Positions 1-9,153 of a DNA stretch of 64,000 nt are shown here, in pieces; the stretch's first letter is position 1; each line of letters begins with the position of its first letter. The DNA lies in the NCBI RefSeq assembly GCF_004353525.1, contig NZ_CP085524.1:2080142-2144141 (forward strand), written 5' to 3'. This DNA comes from Zhaonella formicivorans (lineage in GTDB: Bacteria > Bacillota > DUOV01 > Zhaonellaceae). The translations under genes and the position numbers were made by a program. The notes beneath the pieces are model-generated. The model saw only the letters and a list, made by a program, of their open reading frames with translations. It did not search any database and was not told the origin of the DNA.

Positions 1-302
1 ACTGCCGCAGCAGCCACACCTACAGTAATGGACTGAGTTGCAATTTGCCTGGCCCGGACCGGATTGCCGGCACCGGTATACTGGGCAACCAGGGCAGTTG
101 TCCCAACCGTTAAAGCCGAAAGCACTCCAATCATGAGTAGCAGCACCCTTTGGGCCAATCCAACTGCCGCCAGGCCTTCGGGGCTGATGTTCCCCACAAA
201 GACCATGGTGATCATCCCTACCGTAGTTTGAAAAGACAGCTGGAGAATAGCCGGCCAGGCTAAAAACCATACTTTTTTATTTAATGTGCTGTTCATCAAC
301 AT
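1..302 (-). CDS. MATE family efflux transporter, N-terminal part (runs off window)
   Basis: The minus-strand frame opens with ATG at 302 (a second in-frame ATG lies at 296) and stays open to the window edge, giving about 100 residues. It begins MLMNSTLNKKVWFLAWPAIL and continues with hydrophobic stretches containing VGLAQRVLLL and ALVAQYTGAG, typical of the first helices of MATE (NorM/DinF-like) multidrug:cation antiporters. A weak ribosome site (AAGGGATG) precedes the start. It lies downstream of rnr in the same direction after a 276-bp gap. Substrate and coupling ion cannot be judged from this fragment. Confidence 0.7.
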   Translation of the reverse strand, partial: MLMNSTLNKKVWFLAWPAILQLSFQTTVGMITMVFVGNISPEGLAAVGLAQRVLLLMIGVLSALTVGTTALVAQYTGAGNPVRARQIATQSITVGVAAAA

Positions 303-578
303 ACAATTCATCCCTTACTCACATGCAACAAATTTTTGTTTTGAAAACTTGAAGCAGGAAATCAGATGCAAAAACTGAGAAGTTTTGCTTACTGCCTCCT
401 GCTTCCTTGCTTGCCCCATGCCACATTTTTCACATATACTTAACTAAGATCAACAATAAAATCATACACCTGAATAATACTTTGAGCAACTTGCAGACAT
501 GCCAGCAATCTCAACAAAACTTACTCTAAAAGAAAAAAACCGCTTAAAAGCAGCGAATACAGCAAAATCCGGTTGTAA

Positions 579-2702
579 TTACGATCCGGCCAACCCTATC
601 AGTTCAAAATCAATTTGCCTGTCTGCTGTATTAACTTGACTCACCTGAACAACTACCCGGTCACCGATTTTATACATTTTCCTGGTGTGCTGCCCCAAAA
701 GGGCCAGCTGTTTTTCCGTAAACTGATAATAGTCGTCAGTTAGTGTGGAGATATGAACCAGCCCTTCCACGGTGTTATCCAACTCCACGAACATTCCGAA
801 AGAGGTTATGCTGCTGATGGTTCCCTCGAAAGTATCACCCAGATGTCGCTCCATATACTCTACTTTTTTCAGGTCAACCGATTCCCTTTCCGCTTCTTCG
901 GCTGCCTTTTCCCTCACAGAGGATTGTTCAGCGTAAGCAGGCATCAGTTTTTCCAGTTTTGCTTTGCGTTGAGGCTTAAGCTTGCCTTTTTCCAGGTATT
1001 CCCTAATCACCCGATGGATGACCAGATCAGGATAACGCCTGATGGGCGAGGTAAAATGACAGTAATACTGAGCTGCCAAGCCAAAATGGCCCAGGCATTC
1101 CGGCGCATACCTGGCGTGCTTCATGGAACGCAGCAGCACTGTGTTGATCACTCTTTCCTCCGGCCTGCCCTGCACTTTGCTGACGATATTTTGAAAAGCC
1201 CGGGGATGAATCTCAGCATCGGTCATCTTGATATGGTAACCAAAACTGTGTAGAAAGTTATTCAACTCTACAATATCTTCGGGATCAGGCTCTTCATGTA
1301 CCCGGTAGACAAAAGGCGCTTCAAGCAAGTACATATGCTGGGCAACCGTCTCATTAGCGCAAAGCATAAACTCTTCAATAATAATCTCGGAAATGGTACG
1401 CGGTCTTTTCACTATTTCTACCGGCTTGCCATGTTCATCCAGGATAACTTTACTTTCGGGGAAGTCAAAATCGATGGCACCCCGAGCCAGGCGTTTATTC
1501 CGCAAAAGCCTGGCCAGCTTCTCCATCAGCTGGAAATCTTCCACCAGTTCAGCGTAGCGCTCCATCAGCTCCGGATCCTTGTCCATTAAAATTTTGCGGA
1601 CGTTTTCATAAGTCATTCTCTCATCAATATGAATTACAGAAGGAAAAATATCGTACTTGACCACTTCACCCCGTAGGTTTATTTCCATCAATGCACTCAT
1701 GGCCAGCCGATCCACCCCGGCATTTAAGCTGCATATGCCGTTTGAAAGTTTAGGGGGAAGCATGGGAATAACCCTGTCTACCAGATAGACGCTGGTGCCC
1801 CGTTTATATGCTTCTTTATCCAGAGCAGTCCCTTCCCTGACATAGTAACCCACGTCGGCGATATGTACACCCAGCTGGTAGTTGCCGTTTTCCAGGATTC
1901 TGAGCGATACAGCATCATCCAAGTCTTTGGCGTCGGCGCCGTCAATGGTCACCATCCTTACATCCCTTAAATCCCGGCGGCCTTCCAGGCTGTCGGCGGT
2001 AACAACCTCCGGGATCTGTTCCGCCTCCGCCAGCACTTCCCTGGGAAAATCCTCCGGCAGCTGGTATTTGCGCACGATTGATAACACATCGACTCCAGGG
2101 GCCCCTGTTTTGCCCAAAATCTCTACTATACGCCCCTCGGGGTTGCGGCGTTTTTCCGGCCAGCGGGTAATTTCCACGACTACTTTATCTCCGTTTTTTG
2201 CCCCATTGGCATCTTCCGCACTAATAAACACATCAAGGCTGATGCGTTTTTCATCGGGTATGACGAAGCCGTATCTTTTAGAACGTTCAAAAATACCGAC
2301 TATCCTTTCATTGGCCCTGCTCAGAATCCTGATTACTTCTCCTTCGGGTTTGGCTTCCGCAGTTAAAGTCTTATTCAGCCTGAGCAGTACCCGGTCATTA
2401 TGCATGGCCCCGTTCAAATCTTCGGGACTGATGAAGACATCGCTCATATGGGGCGCATCGGGAATCAGAAAACCGAAACCCTTGGGATGGCCCTGGACTC
2501 TGCCGGACAAAAGCCCCATTTTCTCGGGCAGGCCGTATTTGTTTTTCCTGGTTAATACAATGGCTCCTTCTGCTTCCAACTCCCGCAGCAGTTTTAAGAA
2601 TGATTTTACGTCTGCAATATTTAATGTTTCCACCAACTCTTCGGCGGTCAACGGCTTATATGTTTTTTCCCGCATATAGGCCAGCAGTTCTTCTCGTTCC
2701 AT
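579..2702 (-). CDS. rnr: Ribonuclease R
   Basis: Processive 3'-5' exoribonuclease that degrades structured RNA and takes part in RNA quality control. The 707 residues match the family length. An N-terminal winged helix (about 1-60) is followed by two cold-shock OB folds (about 63-200), the RNB catalytic domain with the metal-binding motif TIDGADAKDLDDA at 252-264, and a C-terminal S1 domain (about 625-705, SITSFGMFVEL). The start is supported by GGAGTG upstream. In many Firmicutes the order is eno-secG-rnr-smpB. Here hppA and a thioesterase lie between secG and rnr, and no smpB is seen downstream. A terminator at 2776-2797 separates it from the thioesterase. Confidence 0.96.
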   Translation of the reverse strand: MEREELLAYMREKTYKPLTAEELVETLNIADVKSFLKLLRELEAEGAIVLTRKNKYGLPEKMGLLSGRVQGHPKGFGFLIPDAPHMSDVFISPEDLNGAMHNDRVLLRLNKTLTAEAKPEGEVIRILSRANERIVGIFERSKRYGFVIPDEKRISLDVFISAEDANGAKNGDKVVVEITRWPEKRRNPEGRIVEILGKTGAPGVDVLSIVRKYQLPEDFPREVLAEAEQIPEVVTADSLEGRRDLRDVRMVTIDGADAKDLDDAVSLRILENGNYQLGVHIADVGYYVREGTALDKEAYKRGTSVYLVDRVIPMLPPKLSNGICSLNAGVDRLAMSALMEINLRGEVVKYDIFPSVIHIDERMTYENVRKILMDKDPELMERYAELVEDFQLMEKLARLLRNKRLARGAIDFDFPESKVILDEHGKPVEIVKRPRTISEIIIEEFMLCANETVAQHMYLLEAPFVYRVHEEPDPEDIVELNNFLHSFGYHIKMTDAEIHPRAFQNIVSKVQGRPEERVINTVLLRSMKHARYAPECLGHFGLAAQYYCHFTSPIRRYPDLVIHRVIREYLEKGKLKPQRKAKLEKLMPAYAEQSSVREKAAEEAERESVDLKKVEYMERHLGDTFEGTISSITSFGMFVELDNTVEGLVHISTLTDDYYQFTEKQLALLGQHTRKMYKIGDRVVVQVSQVNTADRQIDFELIGLAGS

Positions 2703-2742
2703 TATTTCACTCCAATCAAGTATATATGTATGTAATATGAAT

Positions 2743-2775
2743 AAGTTGTTAGTTGTTGGTTGTTAGTTAATTGCT
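2743..2775. repeat. GTTGTTA heptad array
   Basis: A run of loosely repeated 7-mers, GTTGTTA/GTTGGTT, lies between rnr and its upstream terminator. The same word occurs as an inverted pair at 33889-34005, between gpmI and tpiA. It differs in sequence from the CAGCTAT-type arrays elsewhere in this window but has the same 7-bp period. Confidence 0.5.
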
Positions 2776-2797
2776 AAAAAAGGCAGCATTCGCTGCC
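2776..2797 (-). terminator. Intrinsic terminator after thioesterase copy 1
   Basis: Read on the minus strand, a GGCAGC/GCTGCC stem with a four-base loop is followed by six T. It lies just beyond the thioesterase stop and before rnr, so it should limit read-through into rnr. Confidence 0.8.
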
Positions 2798-2854
2798 GCT
2801 TATATATTGTCCAAAATTGTCTCTAAAAATAAGTATTAGTGGCAACTAAGACTA

Positions 2855-3256
2855 TTATTGCTGGCGACCAACATGCATCATTTTTGCTGTGCCCCGGGCC
2901 AGCACCTGGCCGGAGCCGTCCTCAATCCACCCTTCCATCTGGGAAAGACGACCTTTTGACTCCTTAACTTTGCTCACCACTTTTAACTCCGCATTTACCG
3001 GGACAGGCTTAATAAAACGGACGGACAATTCTGCCGTCACTACAATAAGTCCCCGGCTGAGGAGGTGGTTGGCCATGACCTCATCCAATAAGGTACTGAC
3101 AATACCGCCGTGCACCACTCCGGCATAGCTTTGAAACTCGGGCTTGGGTGTATATTTGGAATAGAACAGGTCACCTTCACTAACAAACCGCAGTTTCAAG
3201 CCAATGGGATTACTTTCACCACAGCCAAAACACATGCCATTACCTCGAAACTCCAT
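2855..3256 (-). CDS. Hotdog-fold acyl-CoA thioesterase (PaaI/4HBT type), copy 1
   Basis: A 133-residue single-domain protein of the 4HBT/PaaI hotdog superfamily, which hydrolyses acyl- or aryl-CoA thioesters. The core motif HGGIVSTLLDE (about 49-59) supplies the HGG turn and the acidic residue normally used in catalysis. An N-terminal CFGCG pair (9-13) is typical of the subgroup. The strong site GGAAGGGGGAGGAG precedes ATG. It follows hppA in the same direction. Copy 2 at 27592-27993 is nearly identical but differs in its last residues (GRQQ here, GGKE there), because the duplication boundary falls inside the last codons. This copy adjoins rnr, so its 3' end is probably the native one. The substrate is unknown. 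Confidence 0.85.
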   Translation of the reverse strand: MEFRGNGMCFGCGESNPIGLKLRFVSEGDLFYSKYTPKPEFQSYAGVVHGGIVSTLLDEVMANHLLSRGLIVVTAELSVRFIKPVPVNAELKVVSKVKESKGRLSQMEGWIEDGSGQVLARGTAKMMHVGRQQ

Positions 3257-3288
3257 ACTCCTCCCCCTTCCGGTCGAAAGCGAACCAG

Positions 3289-3437
3289 CTTTCAGCCATC
3301 AGCTATAAGCTGTCAGCTTTATTTAATATTTAGCCATAGTACATGTACTTAGTCAAGATTAACAGCAATTACCATGCCACTGAAAGGAATATGTTATCTC
3401 AGCTAAAAGCAACGGCTGAAGGCTTACAGCTGAGGCT
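3289..3437. repeat. Heptad-repeat inverted pair between hppA and thioesterase
   Basis: The left arm (3289-3319) reads TCAGCCATCAGCTATAAGC and the right arm (3409-3437) reads CGGCTGAAGGCTTACAGCTG, its approximate reverse complement, about 90 bp apart. The arrangement matches those at 32167-32331, 40681-40834, 57267-57440 and 60319-60443. The element is duplicated with the 2.7-kb repeat, at 28026-28174. Confidence 0.65.
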
Positions 3438-3440
3438 AAA

Positions 3441-3480
3441 AAAATAGAGCGTTGGCCTGCACCAACACTCTATTTTTTTT
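3441..3480 (-). terminator. Intrinsic terminator after hppA copy 1
   Basis: ATAGAG.GTTGG pairs with CCAAC.CTCTAT around a six-base loop, with A/T runs on both sides, so it could act in both directions. It abuts the hppA stop. An identical hairpin follows hppA copy 2 at about 28178-28216. Confidence 0.85.
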
Positions 3481-5498
3481 TACATAAACAGCGGGGCAAA
3501 TACCAAAGCCACGATGGTCATCAACTTGATTAGAATGTTCATGGCAGGCCCTGAAGTATCCTTAAAGGGATCGCCTACGGTATCACCGGTTACGGCCGCT
3601 GCATGGGCTGGTGAACCCTTGCCTCCATGAACGCCGCTTTCAATGTACTTCTTGGCATTGTCCCAAGCGCCTCCTGCATTGGCCATCATAACAGCCATGA
3701 GGAAGCCGGTTATGGTGGCTCCGGCCAGCATCCCGCCTAATGCCTCCTTGCCCAGACCCGGTGTCAAACCGACAATCAAAGGAGCGGCGACGGCGATTAA
3801 GCCAGGTACGATCATTTCTTTTAAGGCAGCCGCTGTACTGATAGATACGCAGTTGGCATAGTCAGGCTTTGCTTTGCCTTCCATCAAGCCGGGAATTTCC
3901 TTAAACTGTCGGCGTACTTCCTCAATCATGTGGCTGGCGGCACGACCTACAGCCTGCATGGTTAAAGCTCCAAACAGGAAGGGCAGCATCCCGCCGATAA
4001 ATGCTCCGCCTACCACTGCCGGGTTTAACAAGTCAATAGCAGATACTTTGGCAGCAGCTGTATAAGCGGAGAACAATGCCAAAGCTGTTAAAGCGGCAGA
4101 ACCAATAGCAAAACCTTTACCGATGGCAGCAGTGGTATTGCCGACAGAGTCAAGGGCATCGGTAATTTTGCGAACCTTAGGATCCAAACCTGACATTTCA
4201 GCAATGCCACCGGCATTGTCTGCAATAGGACCATAAGCATCTACAGCAACGATCATGCCGGTTGTGGATAGCATACCCACCGCAGCTAAAGCTATGCCAT
4301 ATAACCCGGCAAACTTATAGGCTAGAATAATAGCCACTACTACGACGATAATGGGCAAAGCAGTGCTTAACATACCTACGCTGATGCCGGAAATAATATT
4401 GGTTGCCGTACCGGTTTCCGACTGAGCGGCAATTTGTTTAACCGGGTTATAGTCACCTGAGGTGTAGTATTCGGTAATCCTACCGATCAGGTAACCGGCT
4501 ACTAGACCGGCAACGGTAGCGATGAATACTCCCATACCGGTATAAGTATTATTACCAACTGTAAAAGTATCAAGTAAACCGGTTGTAATAAAGTATGTAA
4601 AGATTATGGACAGGACGGAAGCAACTAGAGTACCTGTGTTTAAAGCTTTTTGCGCGTTGGCGCCTTCGTCGGTACGTACAAAGAATGTTCCTATAATTGA
4701 GGCTACAATACCGGCAGCGGCAACCATTAACGGGACGTAGGTACCGTTGTTTATACCAAGGGCTGCAGCCAAAGCCACACCGGAAATGATAGAGCCAACG
4801 TAGGATTCAAACAGGTCTGCGCCCATACCGGCTACGTCACCCACGTTATCGCCAACATTGTCAGCTATAACCGCCGGGTTCCGCGGATCGTCCTCGGGTA
4901 TACCCGCTTCAACTTTACCTACCAGGTCTGCGCCCACGTCGGCAGCTTTGGTGTAGATTCCACCGCCTACCCGGGCAAACAGGGCAATTGAGCTGGCCCC
5001 CAGGGCAAAGCCATTGACCACGTTGGGATTATCAAAAAGCAGGTTGACAATCCCCAATCCCAATAGCCCCAATCCTACCACCGACATGCCCATAACTGCG
5101 CCGCCGGAAAAAGCTACACCTAAAGCTCTGTTGGCGCTGTGACGGGCGGCACTGGCAGTACGGACGTTAGCTTTGGTTGCCACCTGCATGCCGAAAAAGC
5201 CTGCCAGGATGGAAGAAACAGTTCCAATCACATAAGCTATTGCAGTCTGGGGCTGCAGGCTTTCCGCACCATGCGTAGCAAAGCCTAAAATGGCAATCAG
5301 GGCAGCCATTCCCACTACAAAAAATACTAAAACCTTGTATTCCCGCGTCAAAAAGGCCATAGCGCCTTCATGAATGGCGGCGGCAATTTCTTTCATACGG
5401 TCAGTTCCTGCATCGGTGTTATTGATTTTGCCGGCCAAATACCAGGCAAAGAGCAGCGCCAGCAAACCGGCTGCAGGAACTAAATAGTTTAGCTCCAT
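3480..5498 (-). CDS. hppA: K+-dependent membrane ion-translocating pyrophosphatase, intact copy
   Basis: Integral membrane enzyme that hydrolyses PPi and pumps H+ and/or Na+. The 672 residues and about 16 hydrophobic segments match the family. The substrate site [20 protein letters not shown] with [22 protein letters not shown] spans 187-232, and the second conserved loop [19 protein letters not shown] lies near 421-439. [10 protein letters not shown] at 453-462 has Ala where K+-independent forms have Lys, so it should need K+. Which ion is pumped cannot be read safely. This is the only intact hppA here. Its upstream region is cut 77 bp before the start by the island junction, so it now lies in line with the island's third operon. 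Confidence 0.95.
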   Translation of the reverse strand: MELNYLVPAAGLLALLFAWYLAGKINNTDAGTDRMKEIAAAIHEGAMAFLTREYKVLVFFVVGMAALIAILGFATHGAESLQPQTAIAYVIGTVSSILAGFFGMQVATKANVRTASAARHSANRALGVAFSGGAVMGMSVVGLGLLGLGIVNLLFDNPNVVNGFALGASSIALFARVGGGIYTKAADVGADLVGKVEAGIPEDDPRNPAVIADNVGDNVGDVAGMGADLFESYVGSIISGVALAAALGINNGTYVPLMVAAAGIVASIIGTFFVRTDEGANAQKALNTGTLVASVLSIIFTYFITTGLLDTFTVGNNTYTGMGVFIATVAGLVAGYLIGRITEYYTSGDYNPVKQIAAQSETGTATNIISGISVGMLSTALPIIVVVVAIILAYKFAGLYGIALAAVGMLSTTGMIVAVDAYGPIADNAGGIAEMSGLDPKVRKITDALDSVGNTTAAIGKGFAIGSAALTALALFSAYTAAAKVSAIDLLNPAVVGGAFIGGMLPFLFGALTMQAVGRAASHMIEEVRRQFKEIPGLMEGKAKPDYANCVSISTAAALKEMIVPGLIAVAAPLIVGLTPGLGKEALGGMLAGATITGFLMAVMMANAGGAWDNAKKYIESGVHGGKGSPAHAAAVTGDTVGDPFKDTSGPAMNILIKLMTIVALVFAPLFM

Positions 5499-5530
5499 TT
5501 TTAATTGTTCCCTCCTAAAAAACTCTTAGC

Positions 5531-5593
5531 TTATTTGATTATAGATAAGAGCAGCGAAAGCAGTAGAAAAGCTATTCTTGACACAATACCCAT
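5531..5593 (-). CDS. Chimeric 20-residue ORF: island start fused to the secG 3' end
   Basis: The ORF MGIVSRIAFLLLSLLLSIIK ends with the exact C-terminus of SecG encoded at 30266-30490. The first codons come from island DNA. AAGGAG lies nine bases before the ATG, so translation is possible. It marks where the duplicated segment was cut inside secG and is most simply a by-product of the island junction. The peptide would be a lone hydrophobic helix. No function is claimed. Confidence 0.45.
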   Translation of the reverse strand: MGIVSRIAFLLLSLLLSIIK

Positions 5594-5617
5594 TAACAGT
5601 TACTCCTTTTTGAGTAC

Positions 5618-6433
5618 CTATTTTAACCTTAAGACGCGAGCTGCATTATTTCCCAATATTGCCTCTTTGGCGGCATCCGAAATTGGTAATTTTTTGATTT
5701 GATTTATATTTTCTTTAATCATCTTTATCGACGGCCAATCAGAACCGAAAATAACCTTTTGATAAATCCTCTCTAGATCCGGAAAATATTTTAGCAAGTT
5801 TTTTGGAGGTAACCCGGATACCTCCATATAAATGTTGGAATGGTGCTTAGCTAGAAAAAATGCTTCCTGATACCAACATCCTCTGCCACTATGAGCCATA
5901 ATAATGTTTAACTGTGGAAAATCCGAGGCGACATCATCGAGGAAAATTGGCTGACCATATTTGATTCTTGACGCCGAGAATGCTGAGGAACCTGTATGTA
6001 TTAGTACCGGTATGTCAAGCTCTTGTGCTTTAGCATAAATTGGGTACAGCTTAGGATCATTAAGATAAAAATGATGGTAAGTTGGAAGCAATTTCAATCC
6101 TCTACAGCCTAAATCCTTTACTAAATATTCTAAGGTCTCAACTGGGTTAGGTTCCATCGTAGGGTTGATATTGGCAAAGGCCAAAGCTCCATCTACTTTT
6201 TGTGCTAACCCGGCAACAAATTCATTCGTCACTGTCCCAGCAAAATCTATTTCTGCCAGAATAACCAGATAATCCAGCCCCGCACTTTTTTTTAGTTCGA
6301 GTAAGCCTTCGGGAGTTGAGACCTTATCCATTAATTCAAAAATATCTTCCTGATGAAATTGTTGAAACCACTGTAGGAGCCAATCTTTCAATTGTAAAGA
6401 AGTTCCTACATGAACATGAAAATCAATTAGCAC
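5618..6433 (-). CDS. Amidohydrolase-2 family metal-dependent hydrolase or decarboxylase
   Basis: A 271-residue TIM-barrel protein of the amidohydrolase_2 (ACMSD-like) group, which contains hydrolases and aromatic-acid decarboxylases. Visible metal-site motifs are DFHVHVG at the N-terminus, GLKLLPTYHH, LIHTGS, MAHSGRG and FGSDWPS near the C-terminus. The start is taken at GTG 6433 because GGAGG lies eight bases upstream; a TTG at 6448 would overlap that site. It is the last gene of island operon 3, eight to 25 bp after the flavoprotein gene. In this setting it may act on a ring-cleavage product or decarboxylate an aromatic acid, but the sequence does not decide. Confidence 0.8.
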   Translation of the reverse strand: MLIDFHVHVGTSLQLKDWLLQWFQQFHQEDIFELMDKVSTPEGLLELKKSAGLDYLVILAEIDFAGTVTNEFVAGLAQKVDGALAFANINPTMEPNPVETLEYLVKDLGCRGLKLLPTYHHFYLNDPKLYPIYAKAQELDIPVLIHTGSSAFSASRIKYGQPIFLDDVASDFPQLNIIMAHSGRGCWYQEAFFLAKHHSNIYMEVSGLPPKNLLKYFPDLERIYQKVIFGSDWPSIKMIKENINQIKKLPISDAAKEAILGNNAARVLRLK

Positions 6434-6455
6434 CTTTGTGGCCTCCAATACGTGC

Positions 6456-7073
6456 TTATTTACTTCTAATTAACTTTAGAATATTTTTTCCCAGTTGGCG
6501 ACAAGCTTCTAAAGCTACTAAGTCCTCTTCAACTCCCTTTTTCCAGGCGAATCCTTCGACATTATAATCTTGTTGCAAAGTGCCCATCGCTCCATTAGCA
6601 ATAATACCTCGCTCTGGGTCTCGACAATCTGCAACAATAAGTCCTTGGCTTTTTAAATAATTTTCCATAATGCTTAGACATAATTCCTGACCACCATTGC
6701 GTAATGCGGCATGAGTCAAAGCCGCTCCTACCTTACCTTGCAACATGTTTTTGTTCAAATGCATAAAACGTGTACGATCCATAAAATTTTTCATTAAAGT
6801 GCTCACGTTGGCCCAGTAAACCGGTGAGCCTAATATAATAGCATCTGCCTCTTGTAACTTAGTGGCAAGTAGATCCATATCGTCTCCGGTAATGCTACAA
6901 CTTGTATTCTTCATACATTTGTTACAGGAAGTACAAAGTTTAATATCATAATCAACAAGTTCGATCAATTCAGTTTCTACATTATCCTTTGCCACTTCAT
7001 CCAATACGGTCTTTAACATTATTGACGTATTCTTACCCTTCCTATGACTTCCGCTGACTGCTATTACTTTCAC
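6456..7073 (-). CDS. Flavodoxin-fold iron-sulfur flavoprotein (NADPH-dependent FMN reductase family), 1
   Basis: A 205-residue flavodoxin-like protein. The FMN phosphate loop is SGSHRKGKNTS (7-17). The cysteine cluster CTSCNKCMKNTSC (about 47-59) is the compact CX2CX2CX4-7C pattern of archaeal and clostridial iron-sulfur flavoproteins that bind one 4Fe-4S cluster. LGSPVYWANVS contacts the flavin. The start is GTG with a G-rich ribosome site. It lies 30 bp after thiolase 1 and just before the amidohydrolase. A second member of the family (10928-11725) sits in the same gene run. Such proteins carry single electrons or reduce enones; the partner is unknown. Confidence 0.85.
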   Translation of the reverse strand: MKVIAVSGSHRKGKNTSIMLKTVLDEVAKDNVETELIELVDYDIKLCTSCNKCMKNTSCSITGDDMDLLATKLQEADAIILGSPVYWANVSTLMKNFMDRTRFMHLNKNMLQGKVGAALTHAALRNGGQELCLSIMENYLKSQGLIVADCRDPERGIIANGAMGTLQQDYNVEGFAWKKGVEEDLVALEACRQLGKNILKLIRSK

Positions 7074-7103
7074 AAAGGTTTCCCCCCTGATGTTACTTAA
7101 AAG

Positions 7104-8282
7104 TTACCGTTTTACAACTAGTGCCGTACCCATACCTCCACCAATGCATAGTGTAGCTAGCCCAATCTTCAGGTCTCTTCTTTCCATTTCAGATAGCAGT
7201 GTTACCAAAATACGCGTACCGGTGCAGCCGATGGGATGTCCCAGAGCAAGAGCCCCTCCATTTACGTTGACCTTAGCTGTATCCCACTTAAGTGCTCTAT
7301 TAACGGAAATCGCCTGGGCAGCAAATGCCTCATTAGCTTCAATTAAATCTAAATCATCAACAGTTAGATTAGCTTTTTTCAATGCCTTTTTTACAGCTTC
7401 AATGGGCCCTGTTCCCATAATCGAAGGATCCACGCCCGCGGATGCATAGCTAAGGATACTAGCTAGCGGTTTTATACCAAGGCGATCCGCCTTTTCTTTC
7501 GCCATCACTACCACAGCAGCAGCCCCGTCATTGATACCGGAAGAATTTCCAGCAGTTACAGTACCGTCTTTTTTAAAAGCAGGTTTCAATTTACTTAAAC
7601 TTTCTATAGTTGTACCAAACCTTGGGAATTCATCAGTATCGAATATTTTGGGGTCTCCTTTTTTCTGGGGGACCTCTATAGGTACAATTTCTTTTGCAAA
7701 TCTTCCTTCCTTGATAGCGGCTTCTGCTTTTTGTTGGCTAGAAACGGCAAAATAGTCCTGCTCTTCTCGGGAAATATTAAATTGTTCTGCAATATTCTCT
7801 GCTGTAATTCCCATGTGGTAATTATTAAATGCATCCCACAGCCCGTCTTTAATCATGGCATCCACAAGAGCTCTATCACCCATGCGCTGCCCCCACCTGG
7901 CCTCTGGCAACAAATAGGGAGCGGCACTCATGTTTTCCATGCCCCCTGCCACAATAATATCCGAGTCTCCTGACTTAATCGTCTGTGCCGCCAATTGCAC
8001 GGCTTTTAGCCCCGAACCGCAGACTTTGTTAATGGTATAGGCCGGTATTTCTTTGGGAATAGCTGCTTCCATTGCAGCCTGTCTAGCCGGATTCTGTCCC
8101 AGTCCCGCCTGCAACACGTTACCCATAATGACTTCGTCCACCTGCTCAGGTTGAATTCCGGCCCTTTTTAGCGCTTCTTTAATCACTATGGCTCCCAAAG
8201 TAACGGCAGGAATATTCTTTAAACTTCCGTTAAAATTACCAATAGCAGTTCGGCACATCCCAGCAATAACAACTTCTCTCAT
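7104..8282 (-). CDS. Thiolase (acetyl-CoA C-acyltransferase), island copy 1
   Basis: A 392-residue thiolase that would cleave 3-ketoacyl-CoA with CoA, or condense acetyl-CoA in reverse. The acyl-accepting Cys88 lies in [12 protein letters not shown]. The C-terminal [17 protein letters not shown] supplies the catalytic His, and LCIGGGMG the second Cys. The start is ATG 8282 because AAGGGAGGTAACAAA precedes it; the frame is open further upstream to 8339 without such a site. It follows the crotonase by 56 bp in operon 3. It is a close relative of, but distinct from, thiolase 2 at 11840-13021, which suggests different chain lengths or separate steps. Confidence 0.93.
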   Translation of the reverse strand: MREVVIAGMCRTAIGNFNGSLKNIPAVTLGAIVIKEALKRAGIQPEQVDEVIMGNVLQAGLGQNPARQAAMEAAIPKEIPAYTINKVCGSGLKAVQLAAQTIKSGDSDIIVAGGMENMSAAPYLLPEARWGQRMGDRALVDAMIKDGLWDAFNNYHMGITAENIAEQFNISREEQDYFAVSSQQKAEAAIKEGRFAKEIVPIEVPQKKGDPKIFDTDEFPRFGTTIESLSKLKPAFKKDGTVTAGNSSGINDGAAAVVVMAKEKADRLGIKPLASILSYASAGVDPSIMGTGPIEAVKKALKKANLTVDDLDLIEANEAFAAQAISVNRALKWDTAKVNVNGGALALGHPIGCTGTRILVTLLSEMERRDLKIGLATLCIGGGMGTALVVKR

Positions 8283-8338
8283 TTTGTTACCTCCCTTAAA
8301 GTGATCTTGCCATCGCTCTTTAAGCATGTATAGGAACA

Positions 8339-9112
8339 TTATTTGCCCGTAAAGTTCGGAGATCTTTTTTCAAAGAAAGCCGCTACGCCTTCCTTAGCAT
8401 CTTCGCTAGCGAATACAATGGCAGAACCTTCTCTTTCAATAGACAGCCCCTGTTCAAAACTAGTATTAAGCCCCTGGGTCACCCCTCTTAAAAATTCTCT
8501 AATGGCGATAGGAGCCCCTTTGGCTAGCTTGGCTGCTAGCGTTTTCGCTTCCTCCAATACCTTTTCAGCCTCTACCACTTTGTTCACAAGGCCGTAATTT
8601 AATGCATTTTCAGGGCTAATGGGATCACCAGTTAATAACATTTCTAACGCTCTTGTTTTTCCAATCAACCTTGGCAACCTCTGGGTACCTCCCCATCCTG
8701 TTGTAATTCCCAATTTTACTTCAGGAAAAGACAAGGAGGCATTGGAAGACAAAATGCGGAGATGACAGCTCATAATGAGCTCATTTCCACCTCCAAAAGC
8801 ACTGCCCTGTATAGCTGCAATAATGGGTTTCGGATAGTTTTCAATTTTATTAAAGAGATTCTGCCCAATCGTCGTAGGAATTTTTCCGGATCTTATATCT
8901 TCAAATTCATTGATGTCCGCACCGGCTGAGAATACTTTTTTACCTGAACCGGTAATAACAATGGCCCTTACATTATCATCATTAACGCATTTGTCCAATA
9001 ACTGTTCCAATTCTAATAAAACAGCAGTACTCAATGCATTAGCAGGTGGGTTATTAATGAAAACTATTATAAACCCCTCTTCTTGTTCTACAATGAGCTT
9101 GGAAAACTCCAT
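8339..9112 (-). CDS. Enoyl-CoA hydratase/isomerase (crotonase family)
   Basis: A 257-residue crotonase-fold protein that hydrates 2-enoyl-CoA to 3-hydroxyacyl-CoA. The oxyanion-hole and acid residues are visible in [20 protein letters not shown] and [19 protein letters not shown], and both catalytic Glu positions of classical hydratases (in GGNEL and FPEV) are present. GAGAGG precedes ATG. It sits between the SDR and thiolase 1, so the run provides hydration, oxidation and thiolysis in order. A ring-opening hydrolase role, as in some aromatic pathways, cannot be excluded from sequence alone. Confidence 0.92.
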   Translation of the reverse strand: MEFSKLIVEQEEGFIIVFINNPPANALSTAVLLELEQLLDKCVNDDNVRAIVITGSGKKVFSAGADINEFEDIRSGKIPTTIGQNLFNKIENYPKPIIAAIQGSAFGGGNELIMSCHLRILSSNASLSFPEVKLGITTGWGGTQRLPRLIGKTRALEMLLTGDPISPENALNYGLVNKVVEAEKVLEEAKTLAAKLAKGAPIAIREFLRGVTQGLNTSFEQGLSIEREGSAIVFASEDAKEGVAAFFEKRSPNFTGK

Positions 9113-9153
9113 ACCAATCCTCTCCCCGCATGTGGTATGGGCAGGTACTTTTT

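Larger units (their letters stand above)
2867..5575. repeat. 2.7-kb direct repeat, left copy (thioesterase-hppA-secG 3' end)
   Basis: Bases 2867-5575 recur at 27604-30310 in the same orientation, with about half a dozen differences that include two single-base indels. Identity starts in the last codons of the thioesterase gene and ends 15 codons from the end of secG (…GAAAAGCTAT). The two copies bracket the island. The left flank (rnr side) is probably native and the right flank is the island junction. Confidence 0.93.

Noticed and set aside
351-405. Inverted repeat GAAGCAGGA…TCCTGCTTC between rnr and the MATE gene as a terminator
   Set aside because: The arms are 37 bases apart with a smaller AAAACT/AGTTTT hairpin inside and no T run on the minus strand. 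It may be a repeat relic, but it is not convincing as a terminator.
5618-6433. Assigning the amidohydrolase as a specific ring-cleavage hydrolase
   Set aside because: Known anaerobic benzoyl-CoA ring hydrolases are crotonase-fold proteins. This protein is a metal TIM barrel whose relatives have many reactions, so only the family name is supported.
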